Program-made: the position numbers and the translations under genes
Assembly: GCA_951394045.1 (NCBI GenBank)
Contig: OX595985.1
Location: 4,526,001-4,590,000 of the forward strand
Direction: 5' to 3'
DNA length: 64,000 bases
DNA from: Nitzschia sp. DOCU1
Lineage: Eukaryota; Bacillariophyta; Bacillariophyceae; Bacillariales; Bacillariaceae
The notes under the pieces: generated by a model
What the model was told of the DNA's origin: nothing
Seen by the model: only the letters and a program-made list of their open reading frames with translations
The model's database searches: none
Part shown: positions 1 to 8,000 of the stretch, in pieces
Position numbering within the stretch: the stretch's first letter is position 1
Layout: each line of letters starts with the position of its first letter

Positions 1-1
1 C

Positions 2-409
2 TTCGACAACGTCGACGACGACGAACCGTTCGCCGGACTGGTGAGCGCCGTATGCTTCGGGATTCGGAGTACTTATCACACGACACTCAAGGCGACACCA
101 GGACAATTGGTGTTCGGCAGAGACATGATCTTTCCGATCCAACATCAAGCGGATTGGCAGATGATCGAGGAACAAAAGCAGCGACGAATTGCTGAAAACA
201 ACAAAAGAGAAAATGAACGACGCGTCGAACACGACTATGCAGTGGGCGACCGCGTGCTGAAGCTAGTAGCTGACCCAAACAAGGTAGAACCCAAACGTGA
301 GGGTCCTTGTACTATTGAACGGGTACATGCAAATGGCACGGTCACACTACGCTTCGGTAACATCATCGAGAGACTTAACATAAGACAGATCGTCCCATAT
401 AAGTCGTAG
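2..409 (+). CDS. Gypsy polyprotein, C-terminal end (integrase C-terminal region), partial
   Basis: The frame is open from base 2 and ends at a TAG at 407-409. The roughly 135 residues match, almost residue for residue, the C-terminus of the 1255-residue polyprotein at 53437-57204. They include the region after the integrase catalytic core (GIRSTYHTT, QLVFGRDM) and the GDRVL/GPCTIERV segment that resembles the GPY/F-type module of gypsy integrases. The catalytic residues lie upstream of the window. No chromodomain follows. The protein would process and integrate element cDNA as part of Gag-Pol. The frame is undamaged in the visible part. Confidence 0.9.
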   Translation, partial: FDNVDDDEPFAGLVSAVCFGIRSTYHTTLKATPGQLVFGRDMIFPIQHQADWQMIEEQKQRRIAENNKRENERRVEHDYAVGDRVLKLVADPNKVEPKREGPCTIERVHANGTVTLRFGNIIERLNIRQIVPYKS

Positions 410-437
410 GATTAACGGCTTCGATCAGGGGGGCGAG

Positions 438-957
438 TGCAGTAGGCACGATAATGCCTGAAATGGCGTGACAGGACTAACGGGACTAATGTAGACTAAC
501 AGGACTGGCTATAACGCATAGCACCTAACCTAACATACGTACGTACAAATATATACTGCCGACGGACGGACACCGAGGCCACGTGGCGTCGTCGAGCATG
601 CCGGATGGCGCGCTTGCGCACAGAAAGTGCGACACACATATATGGTCGGAGCGAGGCGACGACTATGTCTATCTTGATGCTAGTCTTGACGCTAGGCGTC
701 AGGACCTAGGGTCATGCTATAGGTGTTAGAAGGTCATAGGATGCTAGGCGTCACTAACTAGAGCAGTCACACAGAAACACAACACTGCTAGTTAGGGACG
801 GGCATGTCTTACCTTCTTGACAACTATCTTGTCTACTAAGATATATAGTTGTGAACACGATCAGATGGGAAGATGGAGTCGATGCAACGATAGATCTAAC
901 TTTAAAATAGTCTCACAATTTCCAAAAACAATCTACTGCAGTTTCTAGCCTAGTGCA
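438..957 (+). repeat. Gypsy 3' LTR (520 bp)
   Basis: It begins TGCAGTAGGC and ends CTAGTGCA and is the same length as the two LTRs at 52879 and 57233. A polypurine tract (AGGGGGGCGAG) lies immediately before it. The bases that follow are GTGG. Confidence 0.93.
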
Positions 958-1002
958 GTGGTTTCGGGCCTAGTTACTGAGCAGTAGCTCGGCCCAAACC
1001 AC
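958..1002. other. Inverted repeat (hairpin) abutting the gypsy LTR
   Basis: GTGGTTTCGGGCC at 958-970 can pair with GGCCCAAACCAC at 991-1002, with a one-base bulge and a 20-nt loop. It sits between the gypsy LTR and the downstream end of the DIRS-type genes. It could be a terminal inverted repeat remnant of the DIRS element or the end of the insertion target. The 79 nt to the recombinase stop hold nothing else I recognise. Confidence 0.4.
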
Positions 1003-1081
1003 ACCGATGAAACCATGGTGAGATGGTTAGCCAGTCAACGGACCGTTGAAGGTTGGGAGGGAGCAACGCGTGGGAGGCATG

Positions 1082-2221
1082 TCAGTGGAGGGGAACATGG
1101 TGGTTGGGATGCAACGAGAAAGCACCGTCACGCAGCATGCGGGAAGAAAAGTTGTGCATAACAGGGGCAGCCTGGACATGCAGATAACGGAGCATTTCAT
1201 CGGACCGCCAGCGTCCGATGAGGCGGATGGTATCATGATCAACGTCGGCGCAGAGAAGCGCCATGGCGCCGGAAGCGCGGAGGGATCGAGCCGAGATATC
1301 GGTAGCGAGGAAGCCGTACGTTGGTCCAAGAAAAAGAGCCGAGGCGCGTAGAGCATCGGTGACATCGGCGGGGCGGACAGGTTGCCATGCAGTGTTGTGC
1401 CGGTACATGGCAAGGTTGGTGGTTCGTATGGCATTGTGGAGTCTAAGGTGGAGGACTCGGCGGATGAGGGCCGCCACGGGACAGAAATTGGGGTCGCCAC
1501 TACGACCCAGACCAATGACTTCACCTCGGACACCGTTTTTTTGTGTGGTAAATTCGAGCGTGGCAAAGGTAGCGGTGGACAGGTCATGATCGGTGGCAGT
1601 TTCCAGATTGAGCCGAACGGCCCCAATTTGTAGGCCGACATCACATAGGCGAAACGGGGTGGTGTCAGTGGGAGTGCCTGTGTATTCTCCCGGGCGCAGC
1701 AAGAAAAAGAAAGCAATGGTGATCATGTCAGAAACGGCAATTGAGGCAGCATCATTGGACAGAATAGCCGTCTGCGAGATGCATTGAAGCAGGGGAATGG
1801 GAATCGGTTTGACACGTTGAGGCGGTGGATCTAATTTGGCATAGGCGGCAAGTTGGCGCTGGATGCGGAAGTCGATGTTGCCTTGGGTGGTGAGACGTGG
1901 GTCCGGGGTCCCCACACTGGCGAACGCCTGTCCAATGCTGCGTAGGGCATCCTCCACCGTTCGAGATCGGACGGGGAGGTTACGGGGGGCAATTTCTCCT
2001 GTGCGGTAGCGCCTGGCAAAGACCTGGAGGAACGGAATGGGGTCTTGGAACTCAGAAAGGGCAGGATCGATGGAGAGGTCATCACAGAATGCCTCCCACA
2101 GTTTCCAGTGGGCATTGGAGGCGCGGGCTCTTGAAGGAACGACTCCGGCTTGGACATCTTTCTGAGCAAGGAAGAGGTCACGGCGGAAGTGATCTGCCGT
2201 GTGGGGGTCCACAGATGCCAA
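1082..2221 (-). CDS. DIRS-type tyrosine recombinase
   Basis: This is a 379-residue site-specific recombinase of the lambda-integrase fold, the enzyme DIRS retrotransposons use instead of a DDE integrase. It should insert circular cDNA through a covalent 3'-phosphotyrosine intermediate. The N-terminal half (residues 1-120) looks like a SAM-like core-binding domain. The catalytic half shows an Arg in ARSLRASGA (about residue 320), then DTIRLIGRW with the second Arg, then the likely nucleophile Tyr in LRYLH (about residue 348). The usual His of the HxxR motif is not clear; DHDTIR is the closest match. It overlaps the RT/RNase H ORF by 391 bp in another frame. The frame is intact, so inactivity would come from the missing RT N-terminus rather than from this gene. 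Confidence 0.83.
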   Translation of the reverse strand: MASVDPHTADHFRRDLFLAQKDVQAGVVPSRARASNAHWKLWEAFCDDLSIDPALSEFQDPIPFLQVFARRYRTGEIAPRNLPVRSRTVEDALRSIGQAFASVGTPDPRLTTQGNIDFRIQRQLAAYAKLDPPPQRVKPIPIPLLQCISQTAILSNDAASIAVSDMITIAFFFLLRPGEYTGTPTDTTPFRLCDVGLQIGAVRLNLETATDHDLSTATFATLEFTTQKNGVRGEVIGLGRSGDPNFCPVAALIRRVLHLRLHNAIRTTNLAMYRHNTAWQPVRPADVTDALRASALFLGPTYGFLATDISARSLRASGAMALLCADVDHDTIRLIGRWRSDEMLRYLHVQAAPVMHNFSSRMLRDGAFSLHPNHHVPLH

Positions 2222-3690
2222 GAGTGGGCCTGTGGATATTTAGAATTAAAGTGATCAAGTAAAGAAAGGTTAGTAAGATGGTGCAGACGAGAGGCCTCAT
2301 CTGCCATGTCATTCTGCTCGCCAGGTAAATAGTCTTGAAGTGCCAAGTATCGATGGAATCGTTGGTGCAGGGCCTTCATGCGGAGGAGATGAGAAGTGGC
2401 CGAGTTTGTAGTGACGGATCCTTTCCTTCCCCAGAAAAGTGTGGCTTGGTTGTCGGTGTCGGCCTTGGTGGTACGTTCCCGAATATCAAAACATTGTGCC
2501 ATACCGTCCTGATGCAGCACGGCGCCGGCCAATTCTAATTCTGAATTATTTATTTTTCCATCCGGATTTTCTGCAGTAACCAGTTGGTCAGTTACCGCCT
2601 CCGGAAATTGGAAACGCCAAAGTATGGGCACAGGTCCAGTGGCCGGGCCAGTGGCAATGGTGCCATTGACAACGGACTGTAGGTGGACGGCTCTAGAGGT
2701 AGTGGTAGGATGTGGGAACATGACTCCCCCGGCGCCACAACCCGAGGCATCGTGGCTGCTCACCACTGAAGGAAGAGTGGGCACTAGCTCATAGAGCCGT
2801 GTTGGGCGCCCAGCCATGTCCGAATGGAGCCATCGGAAGTCTCGGATAGCAGCATGAAAGCCTTTGCTCAGTTTCAGCCGCCCCTTGTATTCGGTGCGGG
2901 CAGCTAGTTGGAGCTCTCCAAATAATCCGCGTGACCCGGGGAGGGCCAAGGCCATTGACCGCAGTTCTCCCAGCAGCTGATGCCATTTTGACAATTGCAT
3001 TCGCCGCTGCTGGGGATGGATGGATGCCAACAATTCACCGAGACGATTGAGGCGGCGTGTAGGAAGGGTCAGAGTCATTGCAACGGAATCGATAATCCAA
3101 CCAAGGACTTTTTTGCAGGTGCTCCAGTTGGCATCCCCCTGTCGCAATTTTTTAACCGAAATGGGCTCGGTGCGATGAGGGCTATCGCCATCATCAAGGG
3201 GCCTCCACATGTCATCAATTGTCGTCATGAGAATGCGCCGGATTTTGCGGAGGCGTTGTCGACTGCCTTGGGCAGCCCCAATAAAGTCGTCAACAAACAC
3301 ATCCACCTTTCCCAAGATACGTTGTCGCATTGGGAGCATAGGATTTTCTTCACCAGGCATGGGCAAAGAAGTGGTAGAATTAAAAGGAGGGCCAGATTCT
3401 GTGGGCTCTGGTTCCGAATCTGCCAGTTGCTCTAGACGATGGGGTGGTGGATGTCGTCCTCGAATTATTCGGCGATTTGCCTCATCGGCAATAGTTTCCG
3501 TGACTGCACAAAAGTATGGGGGGGATTCCGTCCATCCCATTGGCAGCGCCAACGGGAAGGCAATGAGTGGCTCTTCGCCTTCAAGGGCGGGGAAGGCCAC
3601 GCCCAGTTTGGGTATATCCTCGGCACGGACCCATACTCTATAAAAACCGTCCGCAATGTCGATCTTTATGTAACTCGTCCTTATGATCAT
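1831..3690 (-). CDS. DIRS-type reverse transcriptase / RNase H, N-terminally truncated
   Basis: The ORF is 619 residues. RT motif A is near the start (KIDIADGFYRVWV, residues 8-20), followed by LPMGWTESPPYF and the catalytic FVDD in VDVFVDDFIG at about residue 135. RNase H follows with SSHDASGCGAGG, ELELAGA, TDNQATLFW and NDMADEASR, supplying the D-E-D-D set. RT fingers motifs 1 and 2 are missing. An in-frame TAA lies just upstream of the ATG, so the 5' part has been deleted. The last 130 or so codons overlap the recombinase gene in another frame and are low-complexity (Pro/Ser-rich), so the functional protein probably ends functionally before them. Intact catalytic residues in a truncated protein suggest a relatively recent deletion. 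Confidence 0.8.
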   Translation of the reverse strand: MIIRTSYIKIDIADGFYRVWVRAEDIPKLGVAFPALEGEEPLIAFPLALPMGWTESPPYFCAVTETIADEANRRIIRGRHPPPHRLEQLADSEPEPTESGPPFNSTTSLPMPGEENPMLPMRQRILGKVDVFVDDFIGAAQGSRQRLRKIRRILMTTIDDMWRPLDDGDSPHRTEPISVKKLRQGDANWSTCKKVLGWIIDSVAMTLTLPTRRLNRLGELLASIHPQQRRMQLSKWHQLLGELRSMALALPGSRGLFGELQLAARTEYKGRLKLSKGFHAAIRDFRWLHSDMAGRPTRLYELVPTLPSVVSSHDASGCGAGGVMFPHPTTTSRAVHLQSVVNGTIATGPATGPVPILWRFQFPEAVTDQLVTAENPDGKINNSELELAGAVLHQDGMAQCFDIRERTTKADTDNQATLFWGRKGSVTTNSATSHLLRMKALHQRFHRYLALQDYLPGEQNDMADEASRLHHLTNLSLLDHFNSKYPQAHSWHLWTPTRQITSAVTSSLLRKMSKPESFLQEPAPPMPTGNCGRHSVMTSPSILPFLSSKTPFRSSRSLPGATAQEKLPPVTSPSDLERWRMPYAALDRRSPVWGPRTHVSPPKATSTSASSANLPPMPN

Positions 3691-3730
3691 GCATTAAACT
3701 AGATTTTTCGTGTACAACTCGCTCACACCT

Positions 3731-4906
3731 TCAGTTTTCATCGTCGCTAGCGACAAGGTTAGCCAAGAGTTCGTCCACATTGAAGTTTTCCTCGTCGGGT
3801 GGATCAATCGCCTTGCGCTTGCGTTCGTCCTTGACCGCGTCCTTGACCATGTTCTGGATCATGGCATGCAATTCTTCTTTCTTGTTGGCGCCGCCATCGT
3901 CACGAACCCAAGTGCGGTTGCCGTAACGAGGCTTTTTATCGCCATTCTTGATGAAGTTTCCATGGGCGGCCGCCATCTTCTGGGCCTGCGCCACCACCAT
4001 CTTGCAGTCCCCAGTGTTGTGGGACCAGTTAGGGCCATGGTAGGCACATTTAAAGGGAGGAGTCTTGTCATTAGGGCCGCGCTTAATAGCGGGCTTCGAG
4101 TGATCCATTCGCGGGTCTCGCTTCCCCTTCGGAGGATGGTTGCCATCTGGCTTCTGCTTACGGACGTGATGAGTTTCGTGCAATTTTTCGGTGAATTCGA
4201 GGCGCTCGCAGAACTGGGTAAACTCGTCCAAAGTGTGGTCAATCGGCTCGAAACCCTGCAGGATCATCTGTTGACGCCAACTGGCGGGAATGGCGAATTC
4301 TGCATGCTCAATGATCTCGTTGTTGGGGAGCTTGTTGGCTGCTCCACGAGTGCTGTCAAACATCGCCAAGTAGCTGTTGAGTTGCTGGAAGCGGCTGATA
4401 TATTCCTTCATCGACATCTCAGGAGGCTTGCGACACAAACGGCGCATGTAACGTTTCTGGGTCTGAAGTGCGCGAGCCGGGAGAACGTAGTTAGTCACTC
4501 CTTGGAGGACGATTTTCAAATTTGCACTTGTTTCGTTCCCAGCGGTCGCTGCGGTTTCCTCGAACTTGGCGAGGGCCTTTCCGGTGAGGATACGGCGGTA
4601 AAACTCATACTTTTGCGGACCGGTAGTCAGGTGCTGACCGTTGATCACCTTTTTGGCCTTTTCTTGGAGGCGAAACCAAGTTTCAGGCGACTCGTCGCCG
4701 TTGAACGGAAGAATCGACAGTTCGAACTGAGTGGAGGTTGGATCTTCAGGAACATTGCGACACTTGAAGGTAACCAGCTTTTCCTTGTTCACTGCAACTT
4801 CAGGTTCACGTTGAATAGGGATCGGGGCTCGTTGAAAACACTTTCTCGACATGTCATGGCGAGGAATAGCCGCGGCGGCGGCAACGGTTGCGTTAGAGAG
4901 CTTCAT
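3731..4906 (-). CDS. Gag-like nucleocapsid protein
   Basis: The ATG at 4906 opens about 391 codons. The middle resembles a retrotransposon capsid domain (PFNGDESPETWF, YISRFQQLNSY, FCERLEF). It is followed by a basic linker and the zinc-knuckle-like motif CAYHGPNWSHNTGDC (C-x2-H-x5-H-x4-C). The gypsy Gag at 53437 has the same spacing (CRLHGEGCGHSDSEC), so the two are related. The C-terminus is acidic. It would assemble particles and bind element RNA. The stop codon lies 41 bp from the DIRS RT ORF. It may be the DIRS gag or a stranded gypsy gag; the sequence alone does not decide. Confidence 0.72.
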   Translation of the reverse strand: MKLSNATVAAAAAIPRHDMSRKCFQRAPIPIQREPEVAVNKEKLVTFKCRNVPEDPTSTQFELSILPFNGDESPETWFRLQEKAKKVINGQHLTTGPQKYEFYRRILTGKALAKFEETAATAGNETSANLKIVLQGVTNYVLPARALQTQKRYMRRLCRKPPEMSMKEYISRFQQLNSYLAMFDSTRGAANKLPNNEIIEHAEFAIPASWRQQMILQGFEPIDHTLDEFTQFCERLEFTEKLHETHHVRKQKPDGNHPPKGKRDPRMDHSKPAIKRGPNDKTPPFKCAYHGPNWSHNTGDCKMVVAQAQKMAAAHGNFIKNGDKKPRYGNRTWVRDDGGANKKEELHAMIQNMVKDAVKDERKRKAIDPPDEENFNVDELLANLVASDDEN

Positions 4907-4927
4907 TTTGAGTAAATTGATCTTGAT

Positions 4928-4943
4928 CACGACGATTGTCGTG
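4928..4943 (-). other. Hairpin just upstream of the gag-like ORF
   Basis: On the minus strand this reads CACGACAATCGTCGTG, a 6-bp stem with a 4-nt loop. It lies between a TGTTAACA (4947-4954) that could end an LTR and the gag ATG, where a primer-binding site would be expected. No TGG-starting tRNA complement is visible. Confidence 0.4.
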
Positions 4944-5440
4944 GAGTGTTAACACTATGCACTACGTCGTTTGTAGGATCGAAAAGGTTGTGAAAATTAT
5001 GGCTAGGTTAAAAACTAGATGTATTTCTCATGCAAGTTGTCTCGTAGGCTCTCGTAGTTCTAGTAGAGTCGAGACCTTTGACATGCATCGACAACAATCC
5101 GAACAGGAGGTTGATGCATCTTGTAGTAGACTAGCTACGACGTTGTACTAGGGTTCTTTGGACGTCGTCAGCTACTCTGGAATAAAGTATAGCTACCTCG
5201 ATGTCATCGAGGTGCCAGATCTTAGGTGGCATTGACACTAGGATCTCATCGGCATTCGACTAGCTGGAGTCATGCGCGATGCCTGCGTCATGCAGCGTCA
5301 CGCCGATGGTGACGTCAATAGGTTATGGGCCTTGTCCGACGATGTCCGAGACCGGCCTAGCGTTCGCGTCCGCGTGCAACGCTTTCGTCATGCTACGTCA
5401 TCACACATGATGTCACACATGACTAAATAGACTAATATTA
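4944..5440. other. Intergenic stretch, possible terminal repeat of the gag-bearing element
   Basis: No credible coding sequence is present. It lies between the gag-like gene and the point where the copia pol frame becomes recognisable, so it is probably untranslated or LTR sequence. Candidate ends are TGTTAACA at 4947 and the CACACA-rich sequence near 5415. There is no second copy in the window to prove an LTR. Confidence 0.3.
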
Positions 5441-7792
5441 TTGGACTACAATCATTCGAAGGAGTCGACGTGTAAAGCAGTGTACTGCACAGGGGACCGT
5501 TTATTTCGGCCCTCCCATTATCAGCTCCGGTATCCAAGGTTGAAATGTGCTATGTATACCGACACGAAATTTGGTCCCTGCACATCGCTTGAGGGGACTA
5601 CTTGTCTCCAAGTTTATGCTACAATATTTCAATGGTGCCGAGCCTTCCCGTTGCGACAAGAAAAAGATGCTCATACATCGCTGGATAAATTATTTCGTGC
5701 GTTCGGATTTCCTGAAGCAATTATTCCTGACTCGGCTACTACTTTAACGCAAGGAGAATTCTTGAGGCGCTGTCAAAAGGCGCAGGTTCCTATTTATCCG
5801 GTGGAGCCTTACATGCATAACCAAGCAAGAGCGGAGGACACAATACGGGAAGTTACCCGATTGTATGAAAGAACGATGACCTCACGTAACGTACCCGCTG
5901 TTTTGTGGGACAGATGCTTTATGACTTGTTGCGAACAACGATCTCACACTGTTTTAAACCACCCTGAGCAAGAAGGTGAATGCGCCACAACAATTATTAC
6001 AGGTAACACAGCAGATATTTCACATCTCGTGGACTTTGCGTTCTACGATTGGTGTTGGTCTCGGTCGCCGGCGGAATCAGCCCAACCGAAAAAGCAACTC
6101 ACCCGCTGGCTTGGCCCAAGTTTTGAAGTCGGAGACGAGCTCTGCTTCGCCGTGCTGACCTCGAAGGGGACAAGTTTGCACCGTACTTCAGTCATTCCGC
6201 TGTTGCCCGAGGAGCATCGCTCCGAGGACATTAAGGAAACGAAAAAGGAGTTCACTGAAAAGTTAAAGGTGTCGCTTGGTAATCGAATAAAAGGGATTTC
6301 TGTCGAGCCAGAGGAAGATGATGATCGGTTTATCCGTATCGAGGCAACCGTTCCGGAATATGAGAGATACGACGACGATGAAGAAGAAAGGGAGCGGAAA
6401 TTCCAGCAATGGGAACCGCCTCCAGTTGATGAGGAAGAGGACCAGCTCGCATTTGACAAATATGTGTCGTCAAAGGTTCGTATGGCCTCGGGTGACGGTA
6501 ATTCGTTCTTCACAGGTATCGTGAAGGGCCGGAAGCGTCGCCCTGATGGGAAATTCATTGGTTTCTACCATGACAATCCTATTCTGGACACGAGCGTCTA
6601 CGAAGTTGAGTTTGATGATGGTCATGTTGAAGCGTACAATGCTAACCAGATCGCGGAAGCAATTTATGCCACAGTTGATGATGAAGGCTACACCGTCATG
6701 CATTTGAAAGAGTTCGTCGACCACAAGCGTGATGGGAGTGCCTTGTCGAAAGATGATGCTTGGATTGAGCGTCATGGCCAGAGAATACCCAAGAGAACAA
6801 CGAAAGGATGGAAAGTCTGTGCCGAAATGGTTGATGGATCAACTGAATGGCTCTCGCTGAAGGATGCGAAGTAGGGCTATCCGGTGCAACTGGCGGAGTA
6901 TGCCATCGCGAATAAACTTGTTGAAGAACCGGTGTTTGCTTGGTGGGTTCCCTATACTCTCCGAAAACGTGATCGGATTTTGAAAGCAGTCAAACGTCGC
7001 GCGATTCGTCGCAAAAATGAGAAATTTGGAATCGAAGTCCCAGGGCCCATGGACGTGGCCCGGGCACGAGCTATTGATGCTGAAACCGGTACCGACCTGT
7101 GGGAGAAGGCAATGGCTAAGGAAGTCAAAACTGTGCTGCCTGCCTTAAAAGTTCTCGAAGACACTGAACAACCGCCAGTCGGGTCGCAACAGATCGACCT
7201 GATGATTATTTTTGACGTTAAAATGGATCTGACAAGGAAGGCCCGGATCTGCGCAAGAGGCGATCAGACCGAGTCGCCGTCATCAATTACATATGCGTCG
7301 GTAGTGACACGAGAAAGTATCCGAATTGCATTCCTCATTGCCGCTTTGAATGGTCTTAACATTTTGTCTGCCGATATCGCAGGAGCTTACTTGCATGCGC
7401 CCTGTGCAGAAAAGGTTCACACAATCCTAGGTCCGGAGTTCGGCTCTCTCCAGGGTCGGACAGCTGTGATCATCAAGGCACTCTATGGATTGTCGTCTGC
7501 AGGATTTTCATGGAGGTCTCATTGTGCAAAGGTTGTGAGGGAAGAAATGCAATTTATTCCATGCCGCGCCGATATGGATGTCTGGCGTCGTGAGGCGTTG
7601 CACCCGAACAGGGAGAAATATTATGAGTATTTACTTGTGTATACTGACGACTTGCTGTGTGTCTCTCACGATCCAAAGTCAATCCTGAACGATCTTAATG
7701 ATCGGTTCCTATTGAAACCAGAGTCAGTGGGAGAGCCAACATCCTACCTAGGAGCCACAATCTCCAAGTATTGGATTGACGGCGATGCTAAT
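5441..7792 (+). pseudogene. Copia-type Pol (integrase and reverse transcriptase), 5' part, one stop codon, split by LINE
   Basis: One reading frame is interrupted by a single TAG at 6872-6874. The integrase core is visible as YTDTKFG (D), IIPDSATT (D) and NQARAEDTIREV (E); the N-terminal HHCC region, protease and gag are missing. An acidic linker follows. Next comes a Tudor- or chromo-like stretch around 6530-6660 (VYEVEFDDGHVEAY). The RT then has LSADIAGAYLHA, IIKALYGLSSAGFSW and LVYTDDLLCVS (catalytic TDD). The frame runs to YWIDGDAN, where the LINE at 7793 interrupts it. It resumes in the same gene at 16357 (FKWAIGSEEY). It is a dead fragment of a copia element distinct from the one at 51889. 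Confidence 0.85.
7778..7792 (+). repeat. LINE target-site duplication, left copy
   Basis: GACGGCGATGCTAAT is repeated exactly at 16342-16356 and falls in the same codons of the interrupted copia RT. Removing the LINE and one copy restores the copia reading frame. Confidence 0.95.
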
Positions 7793-8000
7793 AAAATAAA
7801 ATAAAACGCAGGATTTACTACTTAAAAGGCAATCAAATTAGACGCCAGTAGCCGCCCATCAAGGCTTTAACGTCGCTCAGGGGCACCCTCACCAACACCA
7901 GGCGGGCGAGCTTGAAACGACAGAAGAGAGAATCAACAGCTGAGAGGAATGAGAGAGATGAGACGCGAGGCTGTCTCATGTCACTCCGTCCACACAATAT

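Larger units (their letters stand above)
1..957 (+). mobile_element. Ty3/gypsy retrotransposon, 3' end (5' part outside window)
   Basis: This is the tail of a gypsy element of the same family as the complete copy at 52879-57752. The integrase C-terminus, the polypurine tract and a 520-bp LTR are present; the rest lies upstream of the window. The LTR differs from those of the complete copy at scattered positions, so it is a separate insertion. The left target-site duplication is not visible. Confidence 0.93.
1003..4943 (-). mobile_element. DIRS-type tyrosine-recombinase retrotransposon, internally deleted or composite
   Basis: Read on the minus strand, the order is gag-like ORF (4906-3731), RT/RNase H ORF (3690-1831), then tyrosine recombinase (2221-1082) overlapping the RT ORF in another frame. 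Overlapping RT/RH and YR frames are characteristic of DIRS elements. The RT lacks its N-terminal portion, so sequence between gag and RT has been lost, or the gag belongs to a different (gypsy) element joined at about 3700. The termini are not resolved. Confidence 0.65.

Noticed and set aside
3710..4915. 401-codon plus-strand ORF
   Set aside because: Antisense shadow of the gag-like gene; the minus-strand product has capsid and zinc-knuckle motifs, the plus product none.
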